DNA from: Streptomyces showdoensis | GTDB lineage: Bacteria; Actinomycetota; Actinomycetes; Streptomycetales; Streptomycetaceae | Length of the DNA: 64,000 nt | Direction of reading: 5' to 3' | Assembly: GCF_039535475.1 (NCBI RefSeq) | Contig: NZ_BAAAXG010000028.1 | Location: 62,001-126,000 of the forward strand | Part shown: one piece after another, positions 31,136 to 38,303 of the stretch | Numbering within the stretch: position 1 is the first letter of the stretch | How the letters are laid out: each line of letters starts with the position of its first letter | Notes under the pieces: generated by a model | The model's input: only the letters and a program-made list of their open reading frames with translations | Databases searched by the model: none | What the model was told of the DNA's origin: nothing | Translations under genes and position numbers: made by a program

Positions 31136-31912
31136 ATGGTGGCCATGAACTCCATCTCAGCCGCCACCGGCACCCTGCCGCCCGCCCGCCCCGCCGGAGC
31201 CTCCCGGACCCCCCGGATCGCCCTGGTCGGGGACCGCTCCCCGCACGTGAAGTCCCACGTCCGCGTCCCGCTGCTGCTCGACGCGCTGGCCGAGCGGGAC
31301 GGGCTCGTCCTCGACGCGTACTGGATCCCGTCCGGCGACGCGGTGGAGCCCGGCGCGGTGAGCGGCTTCGACGCGGTGTGGCTGCTGCCGGGCAGCCCGT
31401 ACGCGAGCGAGGCCGGGGCGCTCGCGGCGATCCGCACGGCGCGCGAGGAGGGCATCCCGTTCCTCGGGACCTGCGCCGGATTCCAGCACGCGCTGGTCGA
31501 GTTCGCGCGCAACGTGTGCGGTCTGGAGCGGGCCGCGCACGCCGAGAACGACCCCGGGGCGGACCCGGAGGACCTGCTGCTCGCCCCGCTCGCCTGCTCG
31601 CTCATCGGCCACGAGGGCGCGGTGCGGGTGACGCCCGGCTCGCTCGCGGAGTCGGTGTTCGGCGCGGAGCGGACCACCGAGCGCTACCACTGCGCGTACG
31701 GCCCGGACGGCCGCCACCTGGACACGCTGGAGCGGCACGGGATGCGGTTCACCGGCGCGGACGACGAGGGGCAGATCCGGATCGCGGAGCTGCCCGGCCA
31801 CCCCTTCTTCCTGGCGACCCTGTTCCAGCCGGAGCTGGCGGGCGACGGCAGCAGGCCGCACCCGGTGGTGCGGGCGCTCGCCCGGGCGGCCGGGGTGCGC
31901 GCGGCGCGCTAG
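31136..31912 (+). CDS. CTP-synthase C-terminal-region-related glutamine amidotransferase
   Basis: 258-residue class I glutamine amidotransferase-like protein. Family members are named for similarity to the CTP synthase glutaminase domain, and some are selenoproteins at the active site. Here the nucleophile loop is FLGTCAGFQHALVEF with a normal Cys codon, and the His region is LPGHPFFLATLFQPEL. An acidic third residue cannot be assigned with certainty. ATG 31136, 31145 or even 31085 are possible starts. Converges with and overlaps the isochorismatase gene by four bases. Confidence 0.85.
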   Translation: MVAMNSISAATGTLPPARPAGASRTPRIALVGDRSPHVKSHVRVPLLLDALAERDGLVLDAYWIPSGDAVEPGAVSGFDAVWLLPGSPYASEAGALAAIRTAREEGIPFLGTCAGFQHALVEFARNVCGLERAAHAENDPGADPEDLLLAPLACSLIGHEGAVRVTPGSLAESVFGAERTTERYHCAYGPDGRHLDTLERHGMRFTGADDEGQIRIAELPGHPFFLATLFQPELAGDGSRPHPVVRALARAAGVRAAR

Positions 31913-32493
31913 CGCGCTCCGGCGGGGGCGGACGCGGGTACGGGGGCGCCGAAGTCGACCTCGGCCGCGGGCAGCACGCGGATGCTGCGGCCGGGGAAGT
32001 CGAGGTGCCGGAAGATCTCGTTGTGGTGGGCGACGGACCGGTCGGGCTCGGCGTACGGCCCGTCGGCGCCGCGCACCGAGGTCGTGTGCCCGTCGGCGAC
32101 GAGGACGAGGTCGTAGCGGCGGCTGAGGGCCTGCCGGGCCGTGGTGTCGACGCAGATCTCGGTGGCGAAGCCGGTGACGAGGAGCTCGGTGACGCCGAGG
32201 GCGGCGAGGGCGGCGTCGAGCTCCGTGTCGAGGAAGCCGTCGGCACTGGTCTTGGCGATGACGGACTCGCCGTCCTCCGGGGCCAGTTCGGGGACGATCC
32301 GCCAGCCGTCGCTGCCGGGCGCCAGCTCGCCGCCGGCCGGTCCGTGGTGCTGCACGGTGACGACGGGCACCCCGGCGGCGCGGGCCCGGGCCCGCAGCCC
32401 CGCGATCACGGCGATGGTCTCGGGGGCGCGGTGCGCGATCTCGGCGAGGGCGTTCTGCATGTCGATGACGAGGAGCGCCGGCGCGTGGGTCAT
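31909..32493 (-). CDS. Isochorismatase-family cysteine hydrolase
   Basis: 194-residue cytoplasmic hydrolase. Catalytic triad residues are visible: Asp in LLVIDMQNAL, Lys in SVIAKTSADGF and Cys in TEICVDTTARQA, with the cis-peptide GFATE before the Cys. Typical substrates are nicotinamide or isochorismate-like amides; not determinable here. ATG 32493 chosen; GTG 32514 is an alternative. Confidence 0.9.
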   Translation of the reverse strand: MTHAPALLVIDMQNALAEIAHRAPETIAVIAGLRARARAAGVPVVTVQHHGPAGGELAPGSDGWRIVPELAPEDGESVIAKTSADGFLDTELDAALAALGVTELLVTGFATEICVDTTARQALSRRYDLVLVADGHTTSVRGADGPYAEPDRSVAHHNEIFRHLDFPGRSIRVLPAAEVDFGAPVPASAPAGAR

Positions 32494-32527
32494 GGGGTCA
32501 CCGTACGCGCCCACCCGGCGCAGGCCT

Positions 32528-33178
32528 TCACTCCCCCCGCACCACCAGGTGCGCCCGCCCCCTCCCGCGTTCCACGAGGCGGGCGTTGGCCTCGTCGGAG
32601 TCGGCCACCCAACGGCGGGCGTGCTCCTCGTCCTTGCCGAAGCGGACGTGGCGGGCGACGAGCCGGGGGACCCGGCGGCCGGCGTCGAGGTCGAGGTACC
32701 AGGCCTCGTCGAGGAGCGGGAGCACGGCGGCCCAGGGGCCCTCGTCGTGCAGGAGGTAGTTCCCCTCGGTGATCACCAGCGGGACCTCGGGCGGCACCGC
32801 CGTCGAGCCGGCGACGGGCTCCTCCAGGGAGCGGTCGAAGGCGGGCGCGTAGACGGTGGTGCCGGGCTCGGCGGCGCGCAGCCGGGCGAGCAGGGCGACG
32901 TACCCGGCGGCGTCGAAGGTGTCCGGGGCGCCCTTGCGGCCGGCCCGCCCCAGCCGCTCCAGTTCGGCCTGGGCCAGGTGGAAGCCGTCCATGGGCACGA
33001 GGACGGCCCGCCCGTCGAGCCGGGCGGCCAGCCGGGCGGCGAGGGTCGACTTGCCGGCGCCGGGCGGCCCGGCGATCCCGAGCACCCGCCGTCCTCCGGC
33101 GTCGGCGAGCGCCGCGGCCCGCTCGACGAGCCGGTCCAGTCCCGTCTCCAGTCCCGTCTCCAGTCCCGTCGTGTCCAT
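32528..33178 (-). CDS. Nucleoside/uridine-kinase-like P-loop kinase
   Basis: 216-residue PRK/URK-type kinase. Walker A is GIAGPPGAGKST, the lid and substrate segments are VPMDGFHLAQ and VITEGNYLLHDEGPW, and ADSDEANARLV is conserved near the C-terminus. It likely phosphorylates a sugar or nucleoside. ATG 33178 (or 33187). The N-terminal TGLE repeats come from a 12-bp tandem repeat. Confidence 0.85.
   Translation of the reverse strand: MDTTGLETGLETGLDRLVERAAALADAGGRRVLGIAGPPGAGKSTLAARLAARLDGRAVLVPMDGFHLAQAELERLGRAGRKGAPDTFDAAGYVALLARLRAAEPGTTVYAPAFDRSLEEPVAGSTAVPPEVPLVITEGNYLLHDEGPWAAVLPLLDEAWYLDLDAGRRVPRLVARHVRFGKDEEHARRWVADSDEANARLVERGRGRAHLVVRGE
33136..33171. repeat. 12-bp tandem repeat (3 copies) in kinase 5' end
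   Basis: CCAGTCCCGTCT repeated three times, the last copy differing in its final base. In frame with the kinase it encodes repeated TGLE. Whole-codon units mean copy-number change would alter length without breaking the frame. Confidence 0.85.
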
Positions 33179-33242
33179 GCGGGGCATTGTCGCACCGCGC
33201 GTCCGTTGGCGTCGGCGACGTCATACGTATTACGTTTCCCTC

Positions 33243-33662
33243 ATGAGCGACCTGCCCCCCGCCCTGCCCGCCCTCGCACTGGTCACCCTCGTCGTCCGCG
33301 ACTACGACGAGGCCGTCGACTTCTACACCCGCGCCCTCGGCTTCGACCTCGCCGAGGACACCGACCGCGGCGACGGCACCCGCTGGGTCGTCGTCCGCCC
33401 GCGCGGCGCCCACGGCACCGGCCTGCTGCTCGCCCGTGCCAAGGACGAGGCCCAGGCGGCGGCCGTCGGCGCCCAGACCGGCGGCCGGGTCGGCTTCTTC
33501 CTCCACACCGACGACTTCGCGCGCGACCACGCCCGGATGACCGCCGCCGGCGTCCGCTTCCTGGAAGCCCCGCGCCACGAACCGTACGGTTCGGTCGCCG
33601 TCTTCGAGGACCTGTACGGCAACCGCTGGGACCTCCTCCAGCCGGCCCCCTCCGGAGCCTGA
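33243..33662 (+). CDS. VOC-family (glyoxalase/bleomycin-resistance-like) protein
   Basis: 139-residue single VOC module pair. Start LVTLVVRDYDEAVDFYTRALGF is the characteristic first beta-alpha unit, and FEDLYGNRWDLLQP is the metal-binding C-terminal strand. Could be an isomerase, dioxygenase or ligand-sequestering protein. ATG 33243, in a short AT-richer gap (ACGTATTACGTT) divergent from the kinase gene. Confidence 0.88.
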   Translation: MSDLPPALPALALVTLVVRDYDEAVDFYTRALGFDLAEDTDRGDGTRWVVVRPRGAHGTGLLLARAKDEAQAAAVGAQTGGRVGFFLHTDDFARDHARMTAAGVRFLEAPRHEPYGSVAVFEDLYGNRWDLLQPAPSGA

Positions 33663-33693
33663 CCCCGGCCCGCACGGACGCGCCCGGCGGATC

Positions 33694-34563
33694 TCAGCCG
33701 TCGGACGCGCACCGTGCGGTTTCGGTCAACGGGCCCGCCCTGCGGCCGACTTCGCGCGGGGTGGGGATGAGGGTACCGTACCGGGAGATGGTTGACGCGG
33801 GCGGCGGCACCGGGCCCCGCTCGAAGAGCCGTACCGGCGGGGTGCACACCGCGCAGGTCCCGCAGGGCCCGGCACCGGGCTCCTCCCCTCCCCCGGTCCC
33901 CCCTCCCCCGGCCTCCTCACCGGAAGGCGCAGGAGGCACCGAGGGCACGGAAGGACGGGAGGGCGCCGCCCCGGGCTCCCTCCCGGGCGCCGCCGCGAGC
34001 TCCCTCCCGGGCGCCGCCGCGAGCTCCTTCCCGAGCGTCGCCCCGGGCTCCCTCCCGAGCCGCACCGCCTCCCCTTCGCCCACGCCCTCCTCCGGCTCCC
34101 CCGCCGCCTCCGCCTCCAGCCCGTCCAGGGCCGCGCCCAGCTGCCGCAGGGCCTCGCGGGCCGCCGCGATCAGCCCGCCGAGCTCCTCGCCGGCCGCCGG
34201 GTCCGGGCGGACGAGGAGCCGGTTGCGGACCAGCACCCGGTGGATCGTGGTCCGCGAGGGCGCGTCCGGCACACCCAGCCGGTCGAGGGCCCCGCGCAGC
34301 CGTCCCGCACCCCAGTCCGGGTGCCGTTCGCGCAGCGAACAGATCAGCGCCTCCACCGCGGGCGGGATCCGCGCCGGGCTCTCGTGCGGGCGCCGGGACC
34401 GGTCCGCCAGACCGCCCTCGCCGTGCGCCGCGTACCGCTTCCGCCAGGCGTAGAGCGTCTGGCGCGAGACGCCGTGGCGGCGCGCGACCTCGGCGACGGG
34501 CCGCCCGGCGAGCACCTCCCGCACGGCCCGGTGGCGCTGTGCCGCGCTCACGTGTCGGGTCAC
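33694..34563 (-). CDS. HTH protein derived from an IS481-type transposase
   Basis: 289 residues. The N-terminal 125 are a transposase-style double HTH (VAEVARRHGVSRQTLYAWRKRY; IPPAVEALICSLRERHPDWG; RTTIHRVLVRN). The DDE catalytic core that should follow is absent. Instead there is a short leucine-rich helix (LIAAAREALRQLGAALDGLEAE), an 8-residue tandem repeat, and a C-terminal CGTCAVC cluster. It looks like a domesticated DNA-binding protein, possibly metal- or redox-responsive through the cysteines (inference). AGGGAGGGG precedes GTG 34563. It ends 31 bases from the VOC gene and lies divergent from the peptide locus, whose promoter it could control. Confidence 0.8.
   Translation of the reverse strand: MTRHVSAAQRHRAVREVLAGRPVAEVARRHGVSRQTLYAWRKRYAAHGEGGLADRSRRPHESPARIPPAVEALICSLRERHPDWGAGRLRGALDRLGVPDAPSRTTIHRVLVRNRLLVRPDPAAGEELGGLIAAAREALRQLGAALDGLEAEAAGEPEEGVGEGEAVRLGREPGATLGKELAAAPGRELAAAPGREPGAAPSRPSVPSVPPAPSGEEAGGGGTGGGEEPGAGPCGTCAVCTPPVRLFERGPVPPPASTISRYGTLIPTPREVGRRAGPLTETARCASDG
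33973..34060. repeat. 24-bp tandem repeat (3.7 copies) in HTH gene
   Basis: Units at 33973-33996, 33997-34020, 34021-34044 and a partial unit from 34045. The first two are nearly identical (GCTCCCTCCCGGGCGCCGCC core). In frame on the minus strand they encode repeats of the type GRELAAAP / GREPGAAP. Confidence 0.85.
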
Positions 34564-34646
34564 CGATCCCCCTCCCTCGCGTCGGAGCGCTCCGGTCCGA
34601 CTCCCGTCTAACGGTGTAGACCACGGCACGTTTCAGCGATGTCTCC

Positions 34647-34699
34647 GTTCCGCCGGAACCATGTCAGGAATGTCGTGGAACTCCTGACACGGGACCCCC
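34647..34699. promoter_or_regulatory. Two inverted repeats upstream of the peptide gene
   Basis: A 13-base perfect palindrome, GTTCCG-C-CGGAAC (34647-34659), is followed by an 8-bp inverted repeat, TGTCAGGA (34672-34679) with TCCTGACA (34692-34699), around a 12-base spacer. Both lie between the divergent HTH gene and the precursor promoter. They are good candidates for operators; the second could also fold as RNA. Confidence 0.55.
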
Positions 34700-34743
34700 T
34701 CCAAAACCCCCGGGAAGGTAATTGGACATTAAACCTTGCAGCG

Positions 34744-34773
34744 TTGACACCGCTCCGCGCCGCTGACGAGTAT
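34744..34773 (+). promoter_or_regulatory. Candidate sigma-70-type promoter for the peptide operon
   Basis: A consensus TTGACA at 34744-34749 is spaced 18 bases from GAGTAT (34768-34773). It lies in an unusually AT-rich stretch, about 60 bases before the precursor start. TTGACA is perfect; the -10 is only partly consensus. Confidence 0.5.
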
Positions 34774-34801
34774 CGGTGCCGCTCCGCACCGTCGTACGGA
34801 G

Positions 34802-34819
34802 TTCCTGAAACACCAGGAA
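34802..34819 (+). promoter_or_regulatory. Leader hairpin before the precursor ribosome-binding site
   Basis: TTCCTG (34802-34807) pairs with CAGGAA (34814-34819) around a 6-base A-rich loop, ending two bases before the GGGAGG Shine-Dalgarno. It shares the CAGGAA half-site with the upstream inverted repeat, so it may be a second operator or an RNA stem affecting translation. Confidence 0.45.
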
Positions 34820-34831
34820 ACGGGAGGGAAC

Positions 34832-34978
34832 ATGGAAGAGCGCAATTCGCTGCGGCCGGACGAGATCGAGGTCTCGCCGTCCCCGATCGCGACGCCCGAC
34901 TTCGTGATCTCGGACAACGACCCGACCGACCCGGTCTTCGTGATCGCCGACAACGACCCGTCGGACCCGGTGATCTGA
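34832..34978 (+). CDS. Putative RiPP precursor peptide with two tandem DNDP repeats
   Basis: 48-residue acidic peptide, ATG 34832 with GGGAGG seven bases upstream, TGA 34976-34978. The first 23 residues (Glu/Ser/Pro-rich, for example LRPDEIEVSPSPIATPD) read as a leader. They are followed by two 12-residue copies, FVISDNDPTDPV (DNA 34901-34936) and FVIADNDPSDPV (34937-34972), then a final Ile. The copies differ only by Ser/Ala and Thr/Ser. No Cys, Gly-rich or signal-peptide features. The dioxygenase gene begins four bases after the stop, so the two are coupled. Duplicated cores plus a dedicated enzyme, peptidase and exporter suggest a ribosomally made modified peptide. Not recognised as a known class. 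Confidence 0.72.
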   Translation: MEERNSLRPDEIEVSPSPIATPDFVISDNDPTDPVFVIADNDPSDPVI

Positions 34979-34982
34979 CCGC

Positions 34983-36212
34983 ATGGCCGTGACCCACGGC
35001 GGGTGGAAGGCTGCGCCCCAGGCGCAGCCTTCGCTCGGCCTCAGCAGCCTCCTGTCCCCCGTGACCCCCGACGAGTTCAAGCGCTCCTACTGGGAACGGG
35101 AACCCCTGGTCGTCCACCGGGAGAATCCCGACCATTACGCGGCTTCACTGAGTTTCCGCGATGTCGACCATATTCTTTCGACTTCCAGCGTCCGTTCCTC
35201 CGAACTCAAGGTCGTGGTGAACGGGCAGGAGATTCCGCTCGTCGAAATGGCCGCGTCGGGACCCGGCGGTCCGAGCAATGGACTCGAAGTCCTCTACGAC
35301 CTCTACCGGCGCGGCTCGACCGTCGTCTTCAAGTTCCTGCACGAGCGCTGGGAGCCGCTCGGCCGACTGTGCCGCACACTGTCGGGCGAGTTCAGCGCCG
35401 GGTTTCAGGCGAACGCCTATCTGACCCCGGCCGGCGCCCAGGGCCTCACCAGCCACTACGACACCCACGACGTCTTCGTGCTCCAGGTGTGGGGGTCGAA
35501 GCACTGGCGGCTGTACGAGTCGCCGGACGAACTGCCGCTGGCCAACCAGCCGTACCGCAGGCCGAAGGACGGCCCCGGCGCCCCGGTCCGCGAGTTCGAC
35601 CTGCGGCCCGGCGACCTGATGTACATGCCGCGCGGCACCGTGCACGACGCCACCTCCAACGACGAGGCCTCGCTGCACATCACGCTCGGCGTGCTGCCGG
35701 TGCTCTGGTCGACGGTGCTCAAGGACGCCCTGGACCGGGCCATCGAGGGCGACCCCCGCTACCGGGCCGCCCTGCCGCCGGGCTTCGCGCTCGACCCGGA
35801 GCTCCGGGCCGGGGCCGCCGCGACCCTCGCGGAGCTGCTGGCCTCGGTCGCCGGCTCCGTCGACCCCGCCGACCTCGTCGAACGGGCCGCCAGCCGGGCC
35901 CTGGTGGGCCGCCGTCCGGTCCTGGACGGACACCTGCTCGACCTGGAGGGGCTGCGCACGCTCGGCCCCGACACCCGGGTGCGGCGCCGGGCCGAGCTGC
36001 TGTGGTCGCTGCGGCCGGAGGACACGGGCCTCCAGCTGGAGTTCCACGGCAAGGTGGTGCGCCTGCCGGCCAGGATCGAGCCCGAGCTGCGGTACGTGCT
36101 CGACGCCCGGGCCCCGTTCACGGCCCGCGACGTCACCGGCCGGCTCGACGTCGAGGGCCGCCTGGTCCTGGTCCGCCGGCTGGTCCAGGAGGGTCTGCTG
36201 ACCCTGGCGTGA
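34983..36212 (+). CDS. JmjC/cupin-4 family Fe(II)/2-oxoglutarate dioxygenase
   Basis: 409-residue protein related to ribosomal oxygenases (YcfD/ROX group). The cupin core spans about 30-245, with iron ligands His158 and Asp160 in TSHYDTHDVF and His221 in MPRGTVHDATS. Lys173 in GSKHWRLYE fits the 2-oxoglutarate-binding position. A dimerisation helix region and winged-helix-like C-terminus (RDVTGRLDVEGRLVLVRRLV) follow. Family chemistry is hydroxylation of Arg, His, Asn, Asp or related side chains. Because the gene is coupled to the peptide gene, the DNDP repeats are its likely substrate (inference). It ends in a 20-bp-stem terminator, so precursor plus enzyme form a two-gene transcript. Confidence 0.85.
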   Translation: MAVTHGGWKAAPQAQPSLGLSSLLSPVTPDEFKRSYWEREPLVVHRENPDHYAASLSFRDVDHILSTSSVRSSELKVVVNGQEIPLVEMAASGPGGPSNGLEVLYDLYRRGSTVVFKFLHERWEPLGRLCRTLSGEFSAGFQANAYLTPAGAQGLTSHYDTHDVFVLQVWGSKHWRLYESPDELPLANQPYRRPKDGPGAPVREFDLRPGDLMYMPRGTVHDATSNDEASLHITLGVLPVLWSTVLKDALDRAIEGDPRYRAALPPGFALDPELRAGAAATLAELLASVAGSVDPADLVERAASRALVGRRPVLDGHLLDLEGLRTLGPDTRVRRRAELLWSLRPEDTGLQLEFHGKVVRLPARIEPELRYVLDARAPFTARDVTGRLDVEGRLVLVRRLVQEGLLTLA

Positions 36213-36217
36213 GCCGA

Positions 36218-36267
36218 CCGGGTCCGGCCCGGCCGGGTCCGGGCCGCCCCGGCCGGGCCGGACCCGG
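36218..36267. terminator. 20-bp-stem terminator
   Basis: Perfect 20-bp inverted repeat (36218-36237 with 36248-36267) and a 10-base loop. It starts six bases after the dioxygenase stop and lies between convergent genes. One of the two longest perfect stems in the window. Confidence 0.85.
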
Positions 36268-36300
36268 CCACGCCCTCGGCCCGGACCCGGCCGCGGACCC

Positions 36301-38250
36301 CTACTCCTCGTACCGGCCGCCGAGGTGTTCCGCGAGGAAGCGTTCGGCGGCCGCGTGGAACGCCAGTCGGTTGCGGGGCCGGACGAAGCCGTGCCCCTCG
36401 TCGGGAAAGAGCAGGTACTCATGGGGAACGCCGCTCCTGCGCAGCGCGGCGACCAGCTGCTCCGACTCCTCGCGCCGCACCCGTGGGTCCCGTGCCCCCT
36501 GGCCGATGAGCAGCGGGATCCGGATGCGGTCGGCCGCGAACAGCGGGGAGCGGGCGCGCAGGAACTCCGCGTCGGTCTCCGGCGAGCCGACCCGGCGGCG
36601 CAGCATCGCCGCCATCGGCCCCCAGGTCGCGGGCACGGACTCGATGAAGGTGAGCAGCGAGGAGGGAGCGGCGACGGCGACGGCGCACCGGTAGTCGCCG
36701 GGCGTGAAGGCCGCCCCGGCGAGCGCCGCGTAGCCGCCGTAGGAGCCGCCGTAGATCGCGACCCGGTCCGGGTCGGCGTGCCCGAGGCCGACGGCGTGGC
36801 GGACGGCGTCCTGGAGGTCGTCCTGCATCCGTCCGCCCCATTCGCGGTCGCCGGCGCGGGTGAACTCCTTTCCGTAGCCGGTGGAGCCGCGGAAGTTGAC
36901 CTGGAGGCAGAGGTAGCCGCGGTCGGCGAGCCATTGCGCCTCGGCGCGGAAGCCCCACTGGTCGCGGGTCCACGGTCCGCCGTGGACGCTCAGGACGGTC
37001 GGCAGCCGGTCGCGGCCCGCGCCCGGCGGGAAGGTGAGGTAGCCGTGGACGCGCAGCCCGTCGCGGGCGGCGAAGGAGAAGGGTTCGACCCGGGCGAGCG
37101 GGCGCCCCTCCAGGGCCGGGAGATGGCTGAACAGGTACTCGGTGCGGGCCGCCCGGCCGGCCCCGCCCCGGTGCAGCACCCGGAAACCGGCGGGCGCGTC
37201 GTCGGTGTTGTGCTGGACCAGCCAGTGCCGGTCGGCGCGGTCGCGGCCCAGCACGCTCACGTCGCCGGGGGCGGCGGCCCGCAGCGCCGCGAAGTCCGCC
37301 GCGAGGGACGGGTCGAGGAGTTCGAGGTCGTTGCGGGCGCGCCGGACGAGGACGAACTGCGGCTCCCCGGTGACCGGGTGGGCGCCGACGCCCTCGACGT
37401 CGTGCGCCGGGTCCGCGTACACCTCCTCCGTCGCGCCGGTCACCGTGTCCAGGCGCAGCAGCCGGGCGGTGTCGGAGCCCTCGGAGGAGAGCAGCAGCAG
37501 CGTCCGGCCGCCGGTGGTGAAGCCGAACGGGCGCAGCGCCGGGGCGTCCTCGGGCCCGGCCCGGTGCAGCTCGCGCCACGGCGCCGCCGCACCGTCCCGC
37601 ACGAGCAGGCTGACGGAGCCGTCCGGGTGCGGCCGCAGCGCGCCGCGCACGAGCAGCCGGTCGTCGGCGATCCAGCGGCTGAAGCCCTCGTCGACGGCGG
37701 CGAGTTCGAGCTCCCCGGTCGCCGGGTCGAGCCGGTAGGCGTCGTGCACGGCCGGGTCCCGCAGGTTGAGCCCGACGAGCAGCCGGTCGGGGCGGCGCGG
37801 GTCGAGGGAGACGATCCTGGCCTGGACCCCCTCGTAGGGGGTGAGGTCGCGGGCCGAGCCGGGCCCCTCGGCGGGGTCGACGGCGTACAGGTGGGTGTTC
37901 TCGTCACCGTCCCGGTCCTGGACGTACAGGATGTGCCGCCCGTCGCCGGACCAGGCGAAGGCGCGGACGCCGCGGCCGGCGTCGGCGGTGACGGGGCGGA
38001 AGTCCCGCGCGCGCCAGGGCCCGGCGTGCACGTTGAGGACGCCGGAGGCGGCGGGCGCGAGGAAGGCCAGCCGCTCGCCGTCGGGGGCGAGGGCGGGGCT
38101 CATGCGGTGCGGGTTGCCGAAGAGCACGGATCGCGGGATGAGGGGCGCCGGGGACGGCGTCGCCGGAGTGGGCGGTGCGGCCGGAGTGGGCGGTGCGGCC
38201 GGCGCGTTCGACGTGCTCGTCGCGGTGGGCAGGTCCGGCGTGTTCGTCAT
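36301..38250 (-). CDS. S9-family prolyl oligopeptidase-type peptidase
   Basis: 649-residue cytoplasmic serine peptidase. A Pro/Ala-rich N-terminus is followed by a WD40-like beta-propeller (about 45-370), then an alpha/beta hydrolase domain with Ser503 in GGSYGG, Asp588 in GARDPRV and His620 in DEGHGF. S9 enzymes cut short peptides, often after proline, and FlaP-type members remove leaders of class III lanthipeptides. Here the nearby Pro-rich precursor makes leader or repeat processing plausible (inference). No signal peptide is seen. ATG 38250 preferred; 53 bases separate it from the divergent exporter gene. A general peptidase role remains possible. Confidence 0.9.
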   Translation of the reverse strand: MTNTPDLPTATSTSNAPAAPPTPAAPPTPATPSPAPLIPRSVLFGNPHRMSPALAPDGERLAFLAPAASGVLNVHAGPWRARDFRPVTADAGRGVRAFAWSGDGRHILYVQDRDGDENTHLYAVDPAEGPGSARDLTPYEGVQARIVSLDPRRPDRLLVGLNLRDPAVHDAYRLDPATGELELAAVDEGFSRWIADDRLLVRGALRPHPDGSVSLLVRDGAAAPWRELHRAGPEDAPALRPFGFTTGGRTLLLLSSEGSDTARLLRLDTVTGATEEVYADPAHDVEGVGAHPVTGEPQFVLVRRARNDLELLDPSLAADFAALRAAAPGDVSVLGRDRADRHWLVQHNTDDAPAGFRVLHRGGAGRAARTEYLFSHLPALEGRPLARVEPFSFAARDGLRVHGYLTFPPGAGRDRLPTVLSVHGGPWTRDQWGFRAEAQWLADRGYLCLQVNFRGSTGYGKEFTRAGDREWGGRMQDDLQDAVRHAVGLGHADPDRVAIYGGSYGGYAALAGAAFTPGDYRCAVAVAAPSSLLTFIESVPATWGPMAAMLRRRVGSPETDAEFLRARSPLFAADRIRIPLLIGQGARDPRVRREESEQLVAALRRSGVPHEYLLFPDEGHGFVRPRNRLAFHAAAERFLAEHLGGRYEE

Positions 38251-38303
38251 GGAGCACGTCCTGTCGTGTGGGGCCATGCGGCGGGCGAGCGGGAGGAGTG
38301 CTG

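Noticed and set aside
31136..31912. Selenocysteine in the CTP-synthase-related protein
   Set aside because: The family includes selenoproteins, but the nucleophile here is an ordinary Cys codon and no in-frame TGA occurs.
33694..34563. Intact insertion sequence around the HTH gene
   Set aside because: No DDE core, terminal inverted repeats or target duplication were found; better explained as a domesticated DNA-binding protein.
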